A stretch of 61,005 nucleotides of DNA from Fimbriimonadales bacterium (GTDB taxonomy: Bacteria; Armatimonadota; Fimbriimonadia; Fimbriimonadales; Fimbriimonadaceae), in assembly GCA_026418055.1 (NCBI GenBank), contig JAOACB010000011.1, positions 1 through 61,005 on the forward strand, given 5' to 3'. Each line of letters opens with the position of its first letter. Within the stretch, counting starts at the first letter, position 1. Below the pieces are notes generated by a model. The model searched no databases, had not been told where the DNA came from, and saw only the letters and a program-made list of their open reading frames with translations. A program made the position numbers and the translations under genes. Positions 1 through 7,812 of the stretch are shown one piece after another.

Positions 1-1367
1 GGAATGTTGTAGCGCTGTCGAACCTCGGGGGTCGGATCGAGCAGCGTGACTCCCAGCTCCGCCTGTCCCGTCCGCACCGGGGGAACGTCGGGGCCAGGCT
101 GCTCCCTCGGCGAGCCGTCGTCGAACGGGTTGCCGAAGGGCCCGAAGAACTCCTCGGGCAGGCGCTCGAACAGTCGGGGCACCGGAAGGCTCCTGCGCTG
201 GGACTGGGGAGCGACGGAGGCGACCCTCTCCTCCGGCACCTTGCCGAGCGTGGCGTTGACGGTCACCTTGCGGTCTCCCCGCAACACCTCGATCTCCACC
301 TTTGAGCCTGGCCCGTAGCGGAGCATGGCGTTGCGGACGTCCTGCTGGTTCGAGACGGGGACGTCTTGGATTCGGAGGATCACGTCGCTCTGGCGAAGGC
401 CGGCCTGCGCGGCCGGACCGTCCGCGGGGATCTCGGCGACGAGCGCTCCTCCCTGGAGGCCGCGCTCCTTCAGCTGGTAGGGCTTGAGGTTCTCGGGAAC
501 CAAGCCGAGGTACCCGCGAACGATCTTGCCCTTCTGGATCAGCGTGTCGGCGACGAGCCGCACGATGTTGCTCGGAATGGCGAAGCCCACGCCGGCGTTC
601 GCGCCCGTGCGGCTGTAGATCGCCGAGTTGATGCCAATCACCTCTCCGTTGATGTTGAGCAACGGCCCGCCCGAGTTCCCTTGGTTCAGCGGGGCGTCGG
701 TCTGGATCAGGTCGGAGTAGTAGCGCAGGTCGCCGAGCCTGGGATCGCCTACCTGGCTCGTTCGCGACAGCGCGCTGATATGGCCGATGGTGACGGAGTT
801 CTCAAGGCCGAACGGGGAACCGATGGCGATCGCGAACTGACCCGGCCGGACGAGCCTGCTGTCGCCGAAGCGGGCGGCCATGAGGTCCTTGGCGTCGATC
901 TTGACGAGAGCCAGATCGAGCGTCCGATCGTCGGCCCTGACGACCTTGCCGGGGAATTCGCGCCCGTCGCTGAGGACGACCGTCACCTTCTCGAACCCGT
1001 TGACGACGTGGTCGTTGGTCACGATCCAGCCATCGGGGCGGTAGATCACCCCCGACCCGACACCAGCGACGCCTCCGAAGTCGAAAGGCCCTTGGCTGTT
1101 GCCGCGGCCCTCCGTGCGGATGTGCACGACGCTCGGCTCGAGGCGGCTCACCAAGTCGGCGAAGGTCTGGTCCATCAGACGCAAGGCATCGAGCCCGCTG
1201 GCCTCCACGCCCGAGATCGGCGCGGCCAGGGCCGGCGTCGGGCCGAGTCGCCAAGGAGTTTCCTTGGGGGCGCGAGAGACGAGGTAGCTGGCCGTCGCGC
1301 CGATCGCCAGTCCGGAGACGAGCGTCGCGACAGCCGCGTGGTTGGAAAGCGCTTTCCAGAAGCTCAT
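1..1367 (-). CDS. htrA: HtrA/DegP-family serine protease, 3' end cut by the window edge
   Basis: Periplasmic quality-control protease. The reading frame has no stop before base 1, so only the first 455 or so residues are visible. An N-terminal membrane anchor or signal (about residues 11-30) precedes a trypsin-like domain with the full triad: His120 (TNDHVVNG), Asp151 (TLDLALVKI) and Ser232 (NQGNSGGPL). A PDZ domain follows at about residues 290-380, and a second begins at the edge (ELGVTLLD). A Gly/Pro-rich linker separates them. The gene ends a minus-strand stress cassette of sigma factor, anti-sigma factor and RseB-like protein, and has its own ECF-type promoter in the 100-bp gap upstream. 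The ATG follows a weak GAGGA. HtrA as a target of a sigma-E-type regulon is well established; that this protease belongs to it here is inference. Confidence 0.95.
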   Translation of the reverse strand, partial: MSFWKALSNHAAVATLVSGLAIGATASYLVSRAPKETPWRLGPTPALAAPISGVEASGLDALRLMDQTFADLVSRLEPSVVHIRTEGRGNSQGPFDFGGVAGVGSGVIYRPDGWIVTNDHVVNGFEKVTVVLSDGREFPGKVVRADDRTLDLALVKIDAKDLMAARFGDSRLVRPGQFAIAIGSPFGLENSVTIGHISALSRTSQVGDPRLGDLRYYSDLIQTDAPLNQGNSGGPLLNINGEVIGINSAIYSRTGANAGVGFAIPSNIVRLVADTLIQKGKIVRGYLGLVPENLKPYQLKERGLQGGALVAEIPADGPAAQAGLRQSDVILRIQDVPVSNQQDVRNAMLRYGPGSKVEIEVLRGDRKVTVNATLGKVPEERVASVAPQSQRRSLPVPRLFERLPEEFFGPFGNPFDDGSPREQPGPDVPPVRTGQAELGVTLLDPTPEVRQRYNI

Positions 1368-1426
1368 GGTTGTGCCAATTCCTCGCGGAATCCGAATGGG
1401 GCGCTTGAACGCGCCTGTAACCTGTA

Positions 1427-1454
1427 GAACGAACAGCTCCGTCGGACGGGTTCC
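1427..1454 (-). promoter_or_regulatory. Candidate ECF-sigma promoter of htrA
   Basis: On the minus strand GGAACC (1454-1449) is followed, after 17 bases, by CGTTC (within 1431-1427). GGAAC-type -35 boxes are typical of group-4 sigma factors. The same hexamer and spacing occur before the sigma-factor gene (3505-3533). The htrA start codon lies about 60 bases downstream. The rest of the rseB-htrA gap (1368-1467) shows nothing else. Confidence 0.55.
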
Positions 1455-1467
1455 TCGGGCCCGCCGG

Positions 1468-2451
1468 TCATCCTCGCACGAACGCGTCGAGCAGCGCGTC
1501 GGACACAGGCTTCGGCACGTCGCCGAGCAGCGCCATGCGCACGCCTTCCGCCTCGCGGAAGAACGGCATGTCGTACGGCCAACCCTTGCGGTTCGGGGCC
1601 GGAGCCCACTGGTAGACGGTCGCCGTCACGAGGCCATCCACCAAGCGCACGGCGACGAAGCGGCGCTTAGGGGGGCCCACCAGCTGGATCTCCTTGACGA
1701 TGAAGCCGAAGGGCAGCGACTTGGGGATCCGGGGAACGAAGCCTGCCGCGGAGCGAGCGTCCTCCGGCTTGGCCAGAGTGACGGGCGGCTGCATCCGCTC
1801 GGTGCTGGCGTCCTTCGGAAGCTCTCGGAGCGCCTTGGGGTCCGGACGGACGTCGAAGTCCACCTGGAGCGTGTCGATCTGCGTCTTCCGCGTGCCGTCG
1901 GGGTAGGCGACGACCAACCTCAACAGGTAGGCGGTTTCCCGATCTAGGAAGTGGTCTCGGATCGGCAGCTCGCGGGACCGCGGCAGGGCCACGACGCGCA
2001 CCGTGCGCCTACCGGCGATCTCCGGTCCGGGCCGCATGCGGAACTGGTAGTTCAGGGAGGCCAGCGACAGTTGGTAACTAGGAAGATCCTGGTGCCGGCG
2101 CGGCGACTCCTGCACAAACACCCTCTTGGCCATCGGGAGGTAGCTCCACCACGTGCGTCCGTCGTCGATGGTGACGGCGCCCGCGGCCGGCGCCGGCTCC
2201 AGAACGGTGTGGCGCGTGACCCCCGTTCGTGCTTGCTCGACGCGCATCTTGGCCTCCATCATGCGCGGGCCGAACGCGGCCACCACGACCGCGGACACGT
2301 CGATCGCCCGGGCCACGGAGAGCGAGCGCTGGAGCCAATCGCGCGCCTCGGCGCTGCCACCGCCCGGACGCCGGTGCCACCCTTGGAAGGCGACGCCGAG
2401 GGTGCCCACGAGGGCCAGGAGAAGAAGCGCGAGTCGCCTAGCGGCGACCAT
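1468..2451 (-). CDS. RseB/MucB-like sigma-E regulatory protein
   Basis: 327 residues with an N-terminal signal or anchor (MVAARRLALLLLALVGTLG). The body has the feel of the LolB/RseB fold: 'TRHTVLEP', 'DDGRTWWSYLP' and 'RETAYLLRLVVAYPDGTRK' resemble the RseB N-terminal domain, which senses lipid or LPS and shields the anti-sigma factor from site-1 cleavage. A smaller C-terminal domain follows. The start overlaps the anti-sigma gene by 14 bp, so the two are probably translationally coupled. Order sigma, anti-sigma, RseB-like, HtrA mirrors rpoE-rseA-rseB-degP loci of proteobacteria. Family assignment is from sequence pattern and neighbourhood; a general outer-membrane lipoprotein-sorting protein is the main alternative. 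Confidence 0.75.
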   Translation of the reverse strand: MVAARRLALLLLALVGTLGVAFQGWHRRPGGGSAEARDWLQRSLSVARAIDVSAVVVAAFGPRMMEAKMRVEQARTGVTRHTVLEPAPAAGAVTIDDGRTWWSYLPMAKRVFVQESPRRHQDLPSYQLSLASLNYQFRMRPGPEIAGRRTVRVVALPRSRELPIRDHFLDRETAYLLRLVVAYPDGTRKTQIDTLQVDFDVRPDPKALRELPKDASTERMQPPVTLAKPEDARSAAGFVPRIPKSLPFGFIVKEIQLVGPPKRRFVAVRLVDGLVTATVYQWAPAPNRKGWPYDMPFFREAEGVRMALLGDVPKPVSDALLDAFVRG

Positions 2452-2896
2452 ACCCCGCCGCCAGAATCACCGGTCCCGGACCGAACGGATCGGCGGCCGA
2501 GACGTACGCTTGGTCGCGATCCACCTCGAAGGTCGAAGGCACCGGGGGAAGGGTCCTCTGAACGACAGTCTGCCTGGGTTCGCTCGAGGCCGCCTGCAGA
2601 AGCGCCAGCGTGGCGCAGGCTGCGGCCGCGGCCGCCGCGGCGGGCACCCAAAGCCGGATGGTCCTGCGCTCGGAGCCTTGCCTTCGGACCGCCGCGAGCA
2701 ACCGGTCCTCGAGACCGGCCGGCGGCTCGGCGTCCGTGAGCTGGCCCAGTGCCAGCTTGAGCGCGCGCAGCTCCCGCCACTCCGCCGAGCATCGGGCGCA
2801 CTGCCTGAGGTGCTCCCGCACCAACAGCGCCTCGTTGCCCCCAAGCTCGCCGTCGAGCAACGCCGAGAGCTTGGCCTGTGCGTTCCTACAGTTCAT
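2438..2896 (-). CDS. Zinc-finger (ZAS) anti-sigma factor, single-pass membrane protein
   Basis: 152 residues. The N-terminus carries the anti-sigma zinc signature with Cys3, His29, Cys33 and Cys36 (H-x3-C-x2-C), followed by an amphipathic linker, an alanine-rich membrane segment (about residues 85-105) and a short outer domain. It should hold the ECF sigma factor encoded immediately upstream at the membrane. I chose the ATG at 2896 because the zinc motif starts at residue 3 and because it overlaps the sigma stop codon by 11 bp. An upstream in-frame extension would only translate antisense-like sequence of the sigma gene. The 3' end overlaps the RseB-like gene. Confidence 0.9.
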   Translation of the reverse strand: MNCRNAQAKLSALLDGELGGNEALLVREHLRQCARCSAEWRELRALKLALGQLTDAEPPAGLEDRLLAAVRRQGSERRTIRLWVPAAAAAAAACATLALLQAASSEPRQTVVQRTLPPVPSTFEVDRDQAYVSAADPFGPGPVILAAGYGRR

Positions 2897-3482
2897 CGAC
2901 CATCCTCGCCACGTAATCCGGGAAGTGCTCCGATAAGTATCGGCGCAGCTGCTTTCTTCCGCGATGGATCCGGGAGCGCACGGTGCCCACCGAGGTGCCC
3001 ATCGTCTGCGCAATCTCCTCGTACTCCATCCCCTCGATGTCGGCCAGCACGACCGCGGTGCGGAACTCCGGCCGCACCGCGGCGAGGCCCTCCTGCAGAG
3101 GATCGCTCACGGACTCCTCGACCATCCTTCGGTCCGGCGTGTTCGACCAGTCGGCGACCTCCGCGACCTGCCTGCCCTCTTCGCTCCGCTGGTCCAGGCT
3201 CGCGATCTTGAGACGTCCCTTTCGCCGCAGGCGATCGATGTTGGCGTTGCACAGGATCTTCGAGAGCCACTTCGCGAAGGGCAGCTCGGGGTCGTACTGG
3301 TGGAAGAAGCGGTAGGCCCGGATGTAGGCATCCTGCAACAGGTCCTCGGCGTCGGCGCCATTGCCGGTCAGGCGGTAGGCCAACGCGTAGGCCTGCCGGT
3401 ACGACTCCCTCAGGAGCCTTTCGAAGTGCTCCCGATCCAGCGTGCTGGCCACGTTCCCGTCCCGAGCGATCGCAAACGACAT
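2886..3482 (-). CDS. ECF (sigma-E-like) RNA polymerase sigma factor
   Basis: 198 residues. Region 2 covers about residues 20-90 (YRLTGNGADAEDLLQDAYIR, then the -10 reading segment WLSKILCNANIDRLRRK). Region 4 covers about 135-185, with the helix-turn-helix EEIAQTMGTSVGTVRSRI. It should direct RNA polymerase to envelope-stress genes. Two starts are possible. ATG 3503 lies only about 2 bases after a candidate -10 and has no good ribosome site. ATG 3482 has GGAAGAGG 10 bases upstream and would lie inside the predicted transcript, so I prefer it. The gene overlaps its anti-sigma factor at the 3' end. Autoregulation is suggested by the GGAACC-N17-CGTACC element upstream. Confidence 0.93.
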   Translation of the reverse strand: MSFAIARDGNVASTLDREHFERLLRESYRQAYALAYRLTGNGADAEDLLQDAYIRAYRFFHQYDPELPFAKWLSKILCNANIDRLRRKGRLKIASLDQRSEEGRQVAEVADWSNTPDRRMVEESVSDPLQEGLAAVRPEFRTAVVLADIEGMEYEEIAQTMGTSVGTVRSRIHRGRKQLRRYLSEHFPDYVARMVDEL

Positions 3483-3504
3483 CCGACCGTATCCTCTTCC
3501 CATG

Positions 3505-3533
3505 GGTACGCTCGCGTCCTCATCCGGGGTTCC
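3505..3533 (-). promoter_or_regulatory. Candidate autoregulatory ECF-sigma promoter
   Basis: On the minus strand GGAACC (3533-3528), 17 bases, then CGTACC (3510-3505), matching the htrA element in hexamer and spacing. It overlaps the last codons of holB and would start transcription near 3497, between the two candidate ATGs of the sigma gene, which supports the downstream start at 3482. Confidence 0.55.
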
Positions 3534-4470
3534 CGTCCGGGGGGTGCATCCTCCTCCGTGCGGAAAGCAATCTCGTGGCTAGTGCGTCCAGGACCATGCC
3601 GGCGTTTCCGTTCGCGAGGATCCGGCGATGGGCCTCGGCGATCGCCTCCAGCGCGTCGAAGTCGGTCGGGCGCAACCGTCGGCAACCCTCCGCCACGAGC
3701 TTCAGAACCTCTGCGCGGGCCTGTCGCGCGGAGAGCCTCTCGGCCTTCTGCAAGCGTTCGGCGAGCAGCTGCAGCTCGTCGGAGACGAGCAGCGCCTCCG
3801 TGACTCCGCGATGGGGAAGGCCCTGCACCCATCGGAAGACCTCCTCGAACAGCTCGGGCTGGCCGGCGCGCCTCTCGGGCTGGCTGAAAGGGCCGAAGAG
3901 CAGCTCCGACGGATCGCCGCCAGGGGCTCGGGCGGGACAGGCGATCCCCACGCAGCGGCTCACCACCGTCGGCAGAACCCATCCGATCTCTCGCGTGGTT
4001 AGGATGAGCCGCTGACTGGGTTGCGGCTCCTCGAGGATCTTGAGCAGCGCGTTGGCGGCGTCGGGGGTCATGCGGTCGGCGTTCTCGAGCAGCGCCACCT
4101 TGGTTTTCGAAACGAGCGGACTGAGCCGGAAGAAGTCGCGCAAGGCGGTGGGGTGAGATTCGTCGCCGCCCGGGGTCGGGCAGATCGCCGAAAGCCGGAT
4201 GAGCGCGCTGGCTCCCTGCGGCGCCAACTCCAGAAAGTCGGGGTTGCCGCCTCCTCGGAACGATCGGCAGGCGGGGCATTGGCCGCAGGGCGGATCCTTG
4301 GACGAGCAGAGCCAGGCCTGGGCTAGCCACTTGGCCAAGGTGGTCTTGCCGGTGGAGGGTCCACCGTAGAACAGCACGGATTGGGCCGAGGATCGGCCGC
4401 CAGAGAGAGCTCGTACGGCCCGCACCGCCCGCTCCAACCCGCTCAGCGAATCCAGCTCAATAGCGCTCAA
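3520..4470 (-). CDS. holB: DNA polymerase III delta' subunit (clamp-loader ATPase-like)
   Basis: 316 residues. Walker A is GGPSTGKT at residues 36-43. The zinc module of clamp loaders is present as Cys55, Cys62, Cys65 and Cys68, and 'DAANALLKILEEPQ' followed by a VVSRC segment are the usual delta'/gamma motifs. Delta' lacks ATPase activity in many bacteria; here the P-loop is intact, so binding remains possible. The start overlaps darA by 14 bp. The darA-holB neighbourhood matches the Bacillus order darA-yaaR-holB. The DNA-binding C-terminal domain is less conserved, as expected. Confidence 0.93.
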   Translation of the reverse strand: MSAIELDSLSGLERAVRAVRALSGGRSSAQSVLFYGGPSTGKTTLAKWLAQAWLCSSKDPPCGQCPACRSFRGGGNPDFLELAPQGASALIRLSAICPTPGGDESHPTALRDFFRLSPLVSKTKVALLENADRMTPDAANALLKILEEPQPSQRLILTTREIGWVLPTVVSRCVGIACPARAPGGDPSELLFGPFSQPERRAGQPELFEEVFRWVQGLPHRGVTEALLVSDELQLLAERLQKAERLSARQARAEVLKLVAEGCRRLRPTDFDALEAIAEAHRRILANGNAGMVLDALATRLLSARRRMHPPDGNPG

Positions 4471-4786
4471 AGCGGGCCACGTCCAGCACGAACACCACGG
4501 CGCCGCCCACCGGAACCTTGACCGGGCTGGGGATGAACGCCCCGGGGGGCGCCGCCTCGATGGGAGTGACGTTCACCAGCTGCTCGCGCGTCTTGCAGTT
4601 CTGCGAGATGAGCCTGAGCACCGCCGGGACCTCGTCTTCCTCGACGCCGATCAGAAACGTCGTGTTGCCCTCGCGCAGAAAGCCGCCCGTCGATCCGATG
4701 ATCGTGAACTTGAACCCGGCCCGAACGAGCTCGTCGACGATCTTGCCCTTGTCCCGGTTGTGGACGATGCAGATGAGCAGCTTCAC
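4457..4786 (-). CDS. darA: Cyclic-di-AMP receptor DarA/PstA family (PII-like)
   Basis: About 109 residues, full length for the family. The fold is PII-like with the characteristic 'FKFTIIGSTGGFLREGNTTFLIGV' region (residues about 27-50), where the TGGFL loop contacts c-di-AMP in characterised homologues. It is probably a cytoplasmic sensor; its downstream partner is unknown. I chose the GTG at 4786; a TTG one codon upstream (4789) is also possible. There is no Shine-Dalgarno sequence, but a perfect TATAAT lies 8 bases before the GTG, so the mRNA may be leaderless. The 3' end overlaps holB. No diadenylate cyclase is seen in the window. Confidence 0.93.
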   Translation of the reverse strand: MKLLICIVHNRDKGKIVDELVRAGFKFTIIGSTGGFLREGNTTFLIGVEEDEVPAVLRLISQNCKTREQLVNVTPIEAAPPGAFIPSPVKVPVGGAVVFVLDVARFERY

Positions 4787-4794
4787 CAACCCGC

Positions 4795-4800
4795 ATTATA
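4795..4800 (-). promoter_or_regulatory. -10 box of a probably leaderless darA promoter
   Basis: A perfect TATAAT on the minus strand, 8 bases before GTG 4786 (5 before TTG 4789). Transcription starting 6-8 bases downstream would begin at the start codon. No convincing -35 box was found. Confidence 0.6.
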
Positions 4801-4834
4801 ACGCGGTGCTTTGCCCGCGGCCAAAGCGGCTCGC

Positions 4835-5161
4835 TCAGCCCGCGCTATCGAGAGACACCGGTTGGGTGCTTCGGGGGCTGTAGGCGGCGGCGACGCGCCT
4901 CCCCTCGAGCGTCTGGCGGAGAGTCCGACCGACGGACGCCCGTGACGAGAGCAGGAGCCCCAGAACGCGCGCCTCGGCCTCTCTGCAGCGTTCGAGCAGA
5001 GGCCTGTCGGAGGGCTGGATCCGGTCGGCATCGAGCCGCTCGAGGAGCTCGCCCCGCTCCCGAAGAAGCGCCTCGGCCTCACCCCAGGCGTCCTGGCGGA
5101 TCGACTCCTCCAGGGCGAGGGTGAGCACCAGCAGACGATCGCAGCACTCCGACGACGCCAT
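4835..5161 (-). CDS. Small helical protein, possible FliT-like flagellar chaperone
   Basis: 108 residues, predicted almost wholly helical with heptad-like leucines (LALEESI, LLRERGELLERL), a signal-less cytoplasmic protein. It sits 6 bp after fliS, the place where fliT, another export chaperone that binds FliD, is often found. No residue-level signature can be claimed; FliT and its relatives are short and diverged. It could equally be an unrelated coiled-coil protein. It is probably co-transcribed with fliS; darA downstream has a promoter of its own. Confidence 0.6.
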   Translation of the reverse strand: MASSECCDRLLVLTLALEESIRQDAWGEAEALLRERGELLERLDADRIQPSDRPLLERCREAEARVLGLLLSSRASVGRTLRQTLEGRRVAAAYSPRSTQPVSLDSAG

Positions 5162-5167
5162 GGCTCT

Positions 5168-5581
5168 TCAGGCGGCCGCGTGGAGCTCCGCGGACGGCTC
5201 TCCGAGCTTCTGTTGACGCTCGATCCGTGCCCATCCGTCGCGAAGCTCGCTGATCACCTTGATCGAGCGTTCGATCGGCTCCGGCTGGTCCTCGACGTTC
5301 GCTGCCACGAGCTCGTTCAGCACATAGCCGTACAGAGCGAAAAGGTTTTTGGCGATCTCGCCGCCCCGCTCCATGTCCAGGGTGCTCATCAGCTCGACGA
5401 TGATCCGCTGCGCCTTCTGCAGGCATTGGTTCTGACGCTGCAGATCCCCGTGCGCCATCGCGTGCCTGCCCTGCTCCATGAAGCGCAGGGCGCCGTCGTA
5501 GAGCATGACGATCAGTTGCACCGGCGAGGCGCCGTTCACGTTGTGCTTCTGATACTCCTGCGTGATGCGACCGTAAGCCAA
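5168..5581 (-). CDS. fliS: Flagellin export chaperone FliS
   Basis: 137 residues, the usual length. The family hallmark is clear: 'YQKHNVNGASPVQLIVMLYDGALRFM' region near the N-terminus (residues 10-35), followed by 'AQRIIVELMSTLDMERGGEIAKNL' with 'LFALYGYVLNELVAAN'. FliS binds the C-terminus of unfolded flagellin in the cytoplasm. The start appears to be TTG at 5581; no ATG precedes the conserved GRITQEYQ segment. It is the only certain flagellar gene in the window, so other flagellar genes must lie elsewhere. First gene of the group fliS, fliT-like. Confidence 0.92.
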   Translation of the reverse strand: MAYGRITQEYQKHNVNGASPVQLIVMLYDGALRFMEQGRHAMAHGDLQRQNQCLQKAQRIIVELMSTLDMERGGEIAKNLFALYGYVLNELVAANVEDQPEPIERSIKVISELRDGWARIERQQKLGEPSAELHAAA

Positions 5582-5641
5582 CTGGACAACCCCCAGCAGG
5601 ATTGTCGGATGGCGGACGGCGATCTGCAGAGGTCGGGCGAG

Positions 5642-6100
5642 TCAGGGCCGCTCGGATCTCGGCAGGCTCGCCGCGGCCGCAAGGACCGCCAGCGCCAACG
5701 CCAGCAGAGGCACCATCCACTGGAAGTCGTCGGGATATTCGGGCTGCGGCAGATCGCGCGAGCCCCGGGCGGCCAAAAACTGCTGGATGCGCAGGTGCAG
5801 GAAGACGGAGAAGGCCATCACCCCTCCGAGGAAGCCGCACGCGCCGGGCAGGCCGAAGCGCCGGGTGGCCACCGCGCCGAGGATGCAGGCGGGCACCAGG
5901 CCGAAGCCCAGCCCGGCGGCCAGCGTCGCAAGTCGGTAGCCCTCGTGGAACACGAGGTGGGGCCAAAGAGCCAGGAAGTAGGTCAGCAACGACGTCGCGA
6001 CGAAGCCTGAGCAACCGGCGATCATGTGGGTGTCCATGTCGCGGGGGCGCTCCGCCTCGTGGTCGAGCTTCTCGTCGGTGCGCAGCGGCTCGAAGGGCAT
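5642..6100 (-). CDS. Small polytopic membrane protein of unknown function
   Basis: 152 residues with about four hydrophobic segments (near residues 30-48, 57-78, 83-102 and 128-146). An N-terminal charged tail (MPFEPLRTDEKLD) probably faces the cytoplasm. I do not recognise the family. The ATG at 6100 is preceded by GGAGGGCGGTC, a good ribosome site, which fixes the start; the frame stays open much further upstream only because it is antisense to the ribosomal genes. It is transcribed away from the S14 operon and sits 60 bp before fliS, with which it may form an operon. Confidence 0.7.
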   Translation of the reverse strand: MPFEPLRTDEKLDHEAERPRDMDTHMIAGCSGFVATSLLTYFLALWPHLVFHEGYRLATLAAGLGFGLVPACILGAVATRRFGLPGACGFLGGVMAFSVFLHLRIQQFLAARGSRDLPQPEYPDDFQWMVPLLALALAVLAAAASLPRSERP

Positions 6101-6140
6101 GACCGCCCTCCAGCATAGCCCAGCCGGGGGCCCGAGTCGC

Positions 6141-6169
6141 TTGAAAACTCCGGGGATCGCGGGTATCCT
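6141..6169 (+). promoter_or_regulatory. Sigma-70 type promoter of the S14-SecY operon
   Basis: TTGAAA (6141-6146), a 17-bp spacer and TATCCT (6164-6169). This is the best -35/-10 pair in the window and precedes S14 by about 100 bp. The leader (6177-6271) is GC-rich and includes GCGGCGCGTCGCGCGCCGC near 6181-6199, which could fold into a hairpin. Confidence 0.65.
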
Positions 6170-6271
6170 TGTTGCTTCGTGCGGCGCGTCGCGCGCCGCC
6201 GTCCCACAACAGTCAGGCCACGGGCGAAGTGCGCCAGAGGCGCAAACCGACCCGGCAACGGCGGTGAACGT

Positions 6272-6457
6272 ATGGCAAAAGAGTGTCTGATCGTCAAGCA
6301 GAAGCGCAAGCCGAAGTTCAAGGTTCGCGCGTACAACCGGTGCAGCATGTGCGGACGTCCGCGCGGCTACTTCCGGTTCTTCGGTCTGTGCCGCATTTGT
6401 CTCCGCGAGATGGCCCACAAGGGCCTTCTCCCCGGCGTCAAGAAGTCGAGCTGGTAG
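6272..6457 (+). CDS. rpsN: 30S ribosomal protein S14, zinc-binding type Z
   Basis: 61 residues, the short zinc form. The four ligands are Cys24, Cys27, Cys40 and Cys43 (CSMC...CRIC), and the C-terminus [11 protein letters not shown] is typical. It assembles into the head of the 30S subunit. I chose ATG 6272 because the frame upstream is not S14-like and GGTGA lies just before. It is the first gene of this spc-type operon; rplN, rplX and rplE, which normally precede it, are absent. Confidence 0.98.
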   Translation: MAKECLIVKQKRKPKFKVRAYNRCSMCGRPRGYFRFFGLCRICLREMAHKGLLPGVKKSSW

Positions 6458-6475
6458 CCCGACGGAGGTCCATCC

Positions 6476-6871
6476 ATGCATAGCGATCCCATCGCGGACC
6501 TGTTGACGCGCATCCGGAACGGCGCCATGTCCGACAAGGACGCCGTCCAGGTTCCCCACAGCAAGCTGAAGGAGCAGATCTGCCGCATCCTCCAGGAGGA
6601 GGGCTACATCGCAGGCTACGAGGTCACGACGGAGAGCCGCTTCCCCACCCTGAACGTGAAGCTGCGCTACGTGGGAAGGCGGCGCCCCGTCATCCGCCAG
6701 ATCCGGCGCGTGAGCAAGCCCGGTCTGCGCATCTACAAGGGTGCCGACGACCTCAAGCCCCTGAAGAGCGGCTTGGCGACGCGCATCGTGTCGACCAGCC
6801 AAGGATTGATGACCGACCGCGAGGCCCGCAAGCGCCGGATCGGCGGCGAGGTCCTCTGCGAGGTCTGGTGA
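6476..6871 (+). CDS. rpsH: 30S ribosomal protein S8
   Basis: 131 residues, full length. N-terminal 'DPIADLLTRIRNG' and C-terminal 'STSQGLMTDREARKRRIGGE' are the S8 signatures. It binds the 16S rRNA central domain and, in enterobacteria, represses the spc operon by binding its mRNA; whether that happens here is unknown. A GACGGAGG ribosome site precedes the ATG. It follows S14 by 18 bp. Confidence 0.98.
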   Translation: MHSDPIADLLTRIRNGAMSDKDAVQVPHSKLKEQICRILQEEGYIAGYEVTTESRFPTLNVKLRYVGRRRPVIRQIRRVSKPGLRIYKGADDLKPLKSGLATRIVSTSQGLMTDREARKRRIGGEVLCEVW

Positions 6872-6881
6872 GGAGGAGTCC

Positions 6882-7442
6882 ATGTCGAGAATCGGACAGA
6901 AGCCGATCCCCGTTCCCGCCGGCGTGACCGTCTCCGTCGGCGAAGGAAACCTCGTGACCGTCAAGGGTCCCAAGGGCCAGCTGAGCGTCCAGGTTTCGCC
7001 GAGGCTGACGGTCAGCGTCGAGGACGGCCAGGTGCTGGTCTCCCGGCCGGACAACGACCGTCTGAACCGAAGCCAGCACGGCCTAGCCCGCACGCTCATC
7101 GCCAACTGCGTCCAAGGCGTGTCCGCCGGGCACACGAAGACGCTGGACATCATCGGCGTCGGCTACCGCGCCGCCGTGGAAGGCAACGCGCTGGTGCTCA
7201 ACATGGGTTACTCCCACCCGGTGCGCATCGATCCGGTCCCGGGAATCACCTTCGAGGTGCGCACGGAGGACCGCAACCGTCTGCAGCGCATCGTGGTGAG
7301 CGGCATCGACAAGGCGCTCGTCGGGCAGGTGGCGGCGGACATCCGCAAGGTCCGAAAGCCCGAACCGTACAAGGGCAAGGGCATCCGCTACACGGGCGAG
7401 GTGGTGCGCCAGAAGGCCGGCAAGCGAGCGGCCAAGAAGTGA
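6882..7442 (+). CDS. rplF: 50S ribosomal protein L6
   Basis: 186 residues with the two repeated L6 domains. '[14 protein letters not shown]' at the start and '[16 protein letters not shown]' near the end are diagnostic; the latter is the C-terminal rRNA-binding signature. AGGAGG precedes the ATG. It lies 10 bp after S8 and ends 14 bp before the start chosen for L18. Confidence 0.98.
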   Translation: MSRIGQKPIPVPAGVTVSVGEGNLVTVKGPKGQLSVQVSPRLTVSVEDGQVLVSRPDNDRLNRSQHGLARTLIANCVQGVSAGHTKTLDIIGVGYRAAVEGNALVLNMGYSHPVRIDPVPGITFEVRTEDRNRLQRIVVSGIDKALVGQVAADIRKVRKPEPYKGKGIRYTGEVVRQKAGKRAAKK

Positions 7443-7456
7443 GGAGGAACGGACCG

Positions 7457-7810
7457 ATGGCGAAGAGAACCCGCAGAGAGAGCCGCATCATGCGGCACAA
7501 GAGAATCCGGAAGCACCTCTCCGGCACGGCGGAGCGACCGCGCCTGGCCGTGTTCCGCAGCCTCAAGCACATTTCCGCGCAGATCATCGACGACACGACC
7601 GGGCACACGCTGTGCAGCGCCAGCAGCCTGGAGAAGGAGATCGGTGCGACGGGCAACAAGGACGGCGCCAAAAAGGTTGGCCAGGAGCTGGGCCGGCGGG
7701 CGCTGGAGCTTGGCTTGAGGAAGGTGGTGTTCGACCGCGGCGGCTTCCGCTACCACGGTCGCGTGGCGAGCCTCGCCGACGGTGCGCGCGAGGCGGGACT
7801 GGAGTTCTGA
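7457..7810 (+). CDS. rplR: 50S ribosomal protein L18
   Basis: 117 residues, normal length, binding 5S rRNA. '[20 protein letters not shown]' and '[25 protein letters not shown]' are the L18 hallmarks. I chose ATG 7457 with GAGGAGG about 10 bases upstream; the earlier in-frame start overlapping the L6 stop has no ribosome site. Confidence 0.98.
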   Translation: MAKRTRRESRIMRHKRIRKHLSGTAERPRLAVFRSLKHISAQIIDDTTGHTLCSASSLEKEIGATGNKDGAKKVGQELGRRALELGLRKVVFDRGGFRYHGRVASLADGAREAGLEF

Positions 7811-7812
7811 GC

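Noticed and set aside
366-1427. Long open frame (353 codons) on the plus strand opposite htrA
   Set aside because: Antisense shadow of a clear HtrA gene in GC-rich DNA; Arg/Asp/Gly-rich translation with no motif.
6177-6271. GC-rich leader of S14 as a riboswitch or ribosomal-protein autoregulatory RNA
   Set aside because: Only a simple possible hairpin; no recognisable S8- or S15-type binding structure.
6101-7153. N-terminal extension of the minus-strand membrane protein through the ribosomal genes
   Set aside because: The frame is open only because it is antisense to S14, S8 and L6. The ribosome site and hydrophobic protein begin at 6100.
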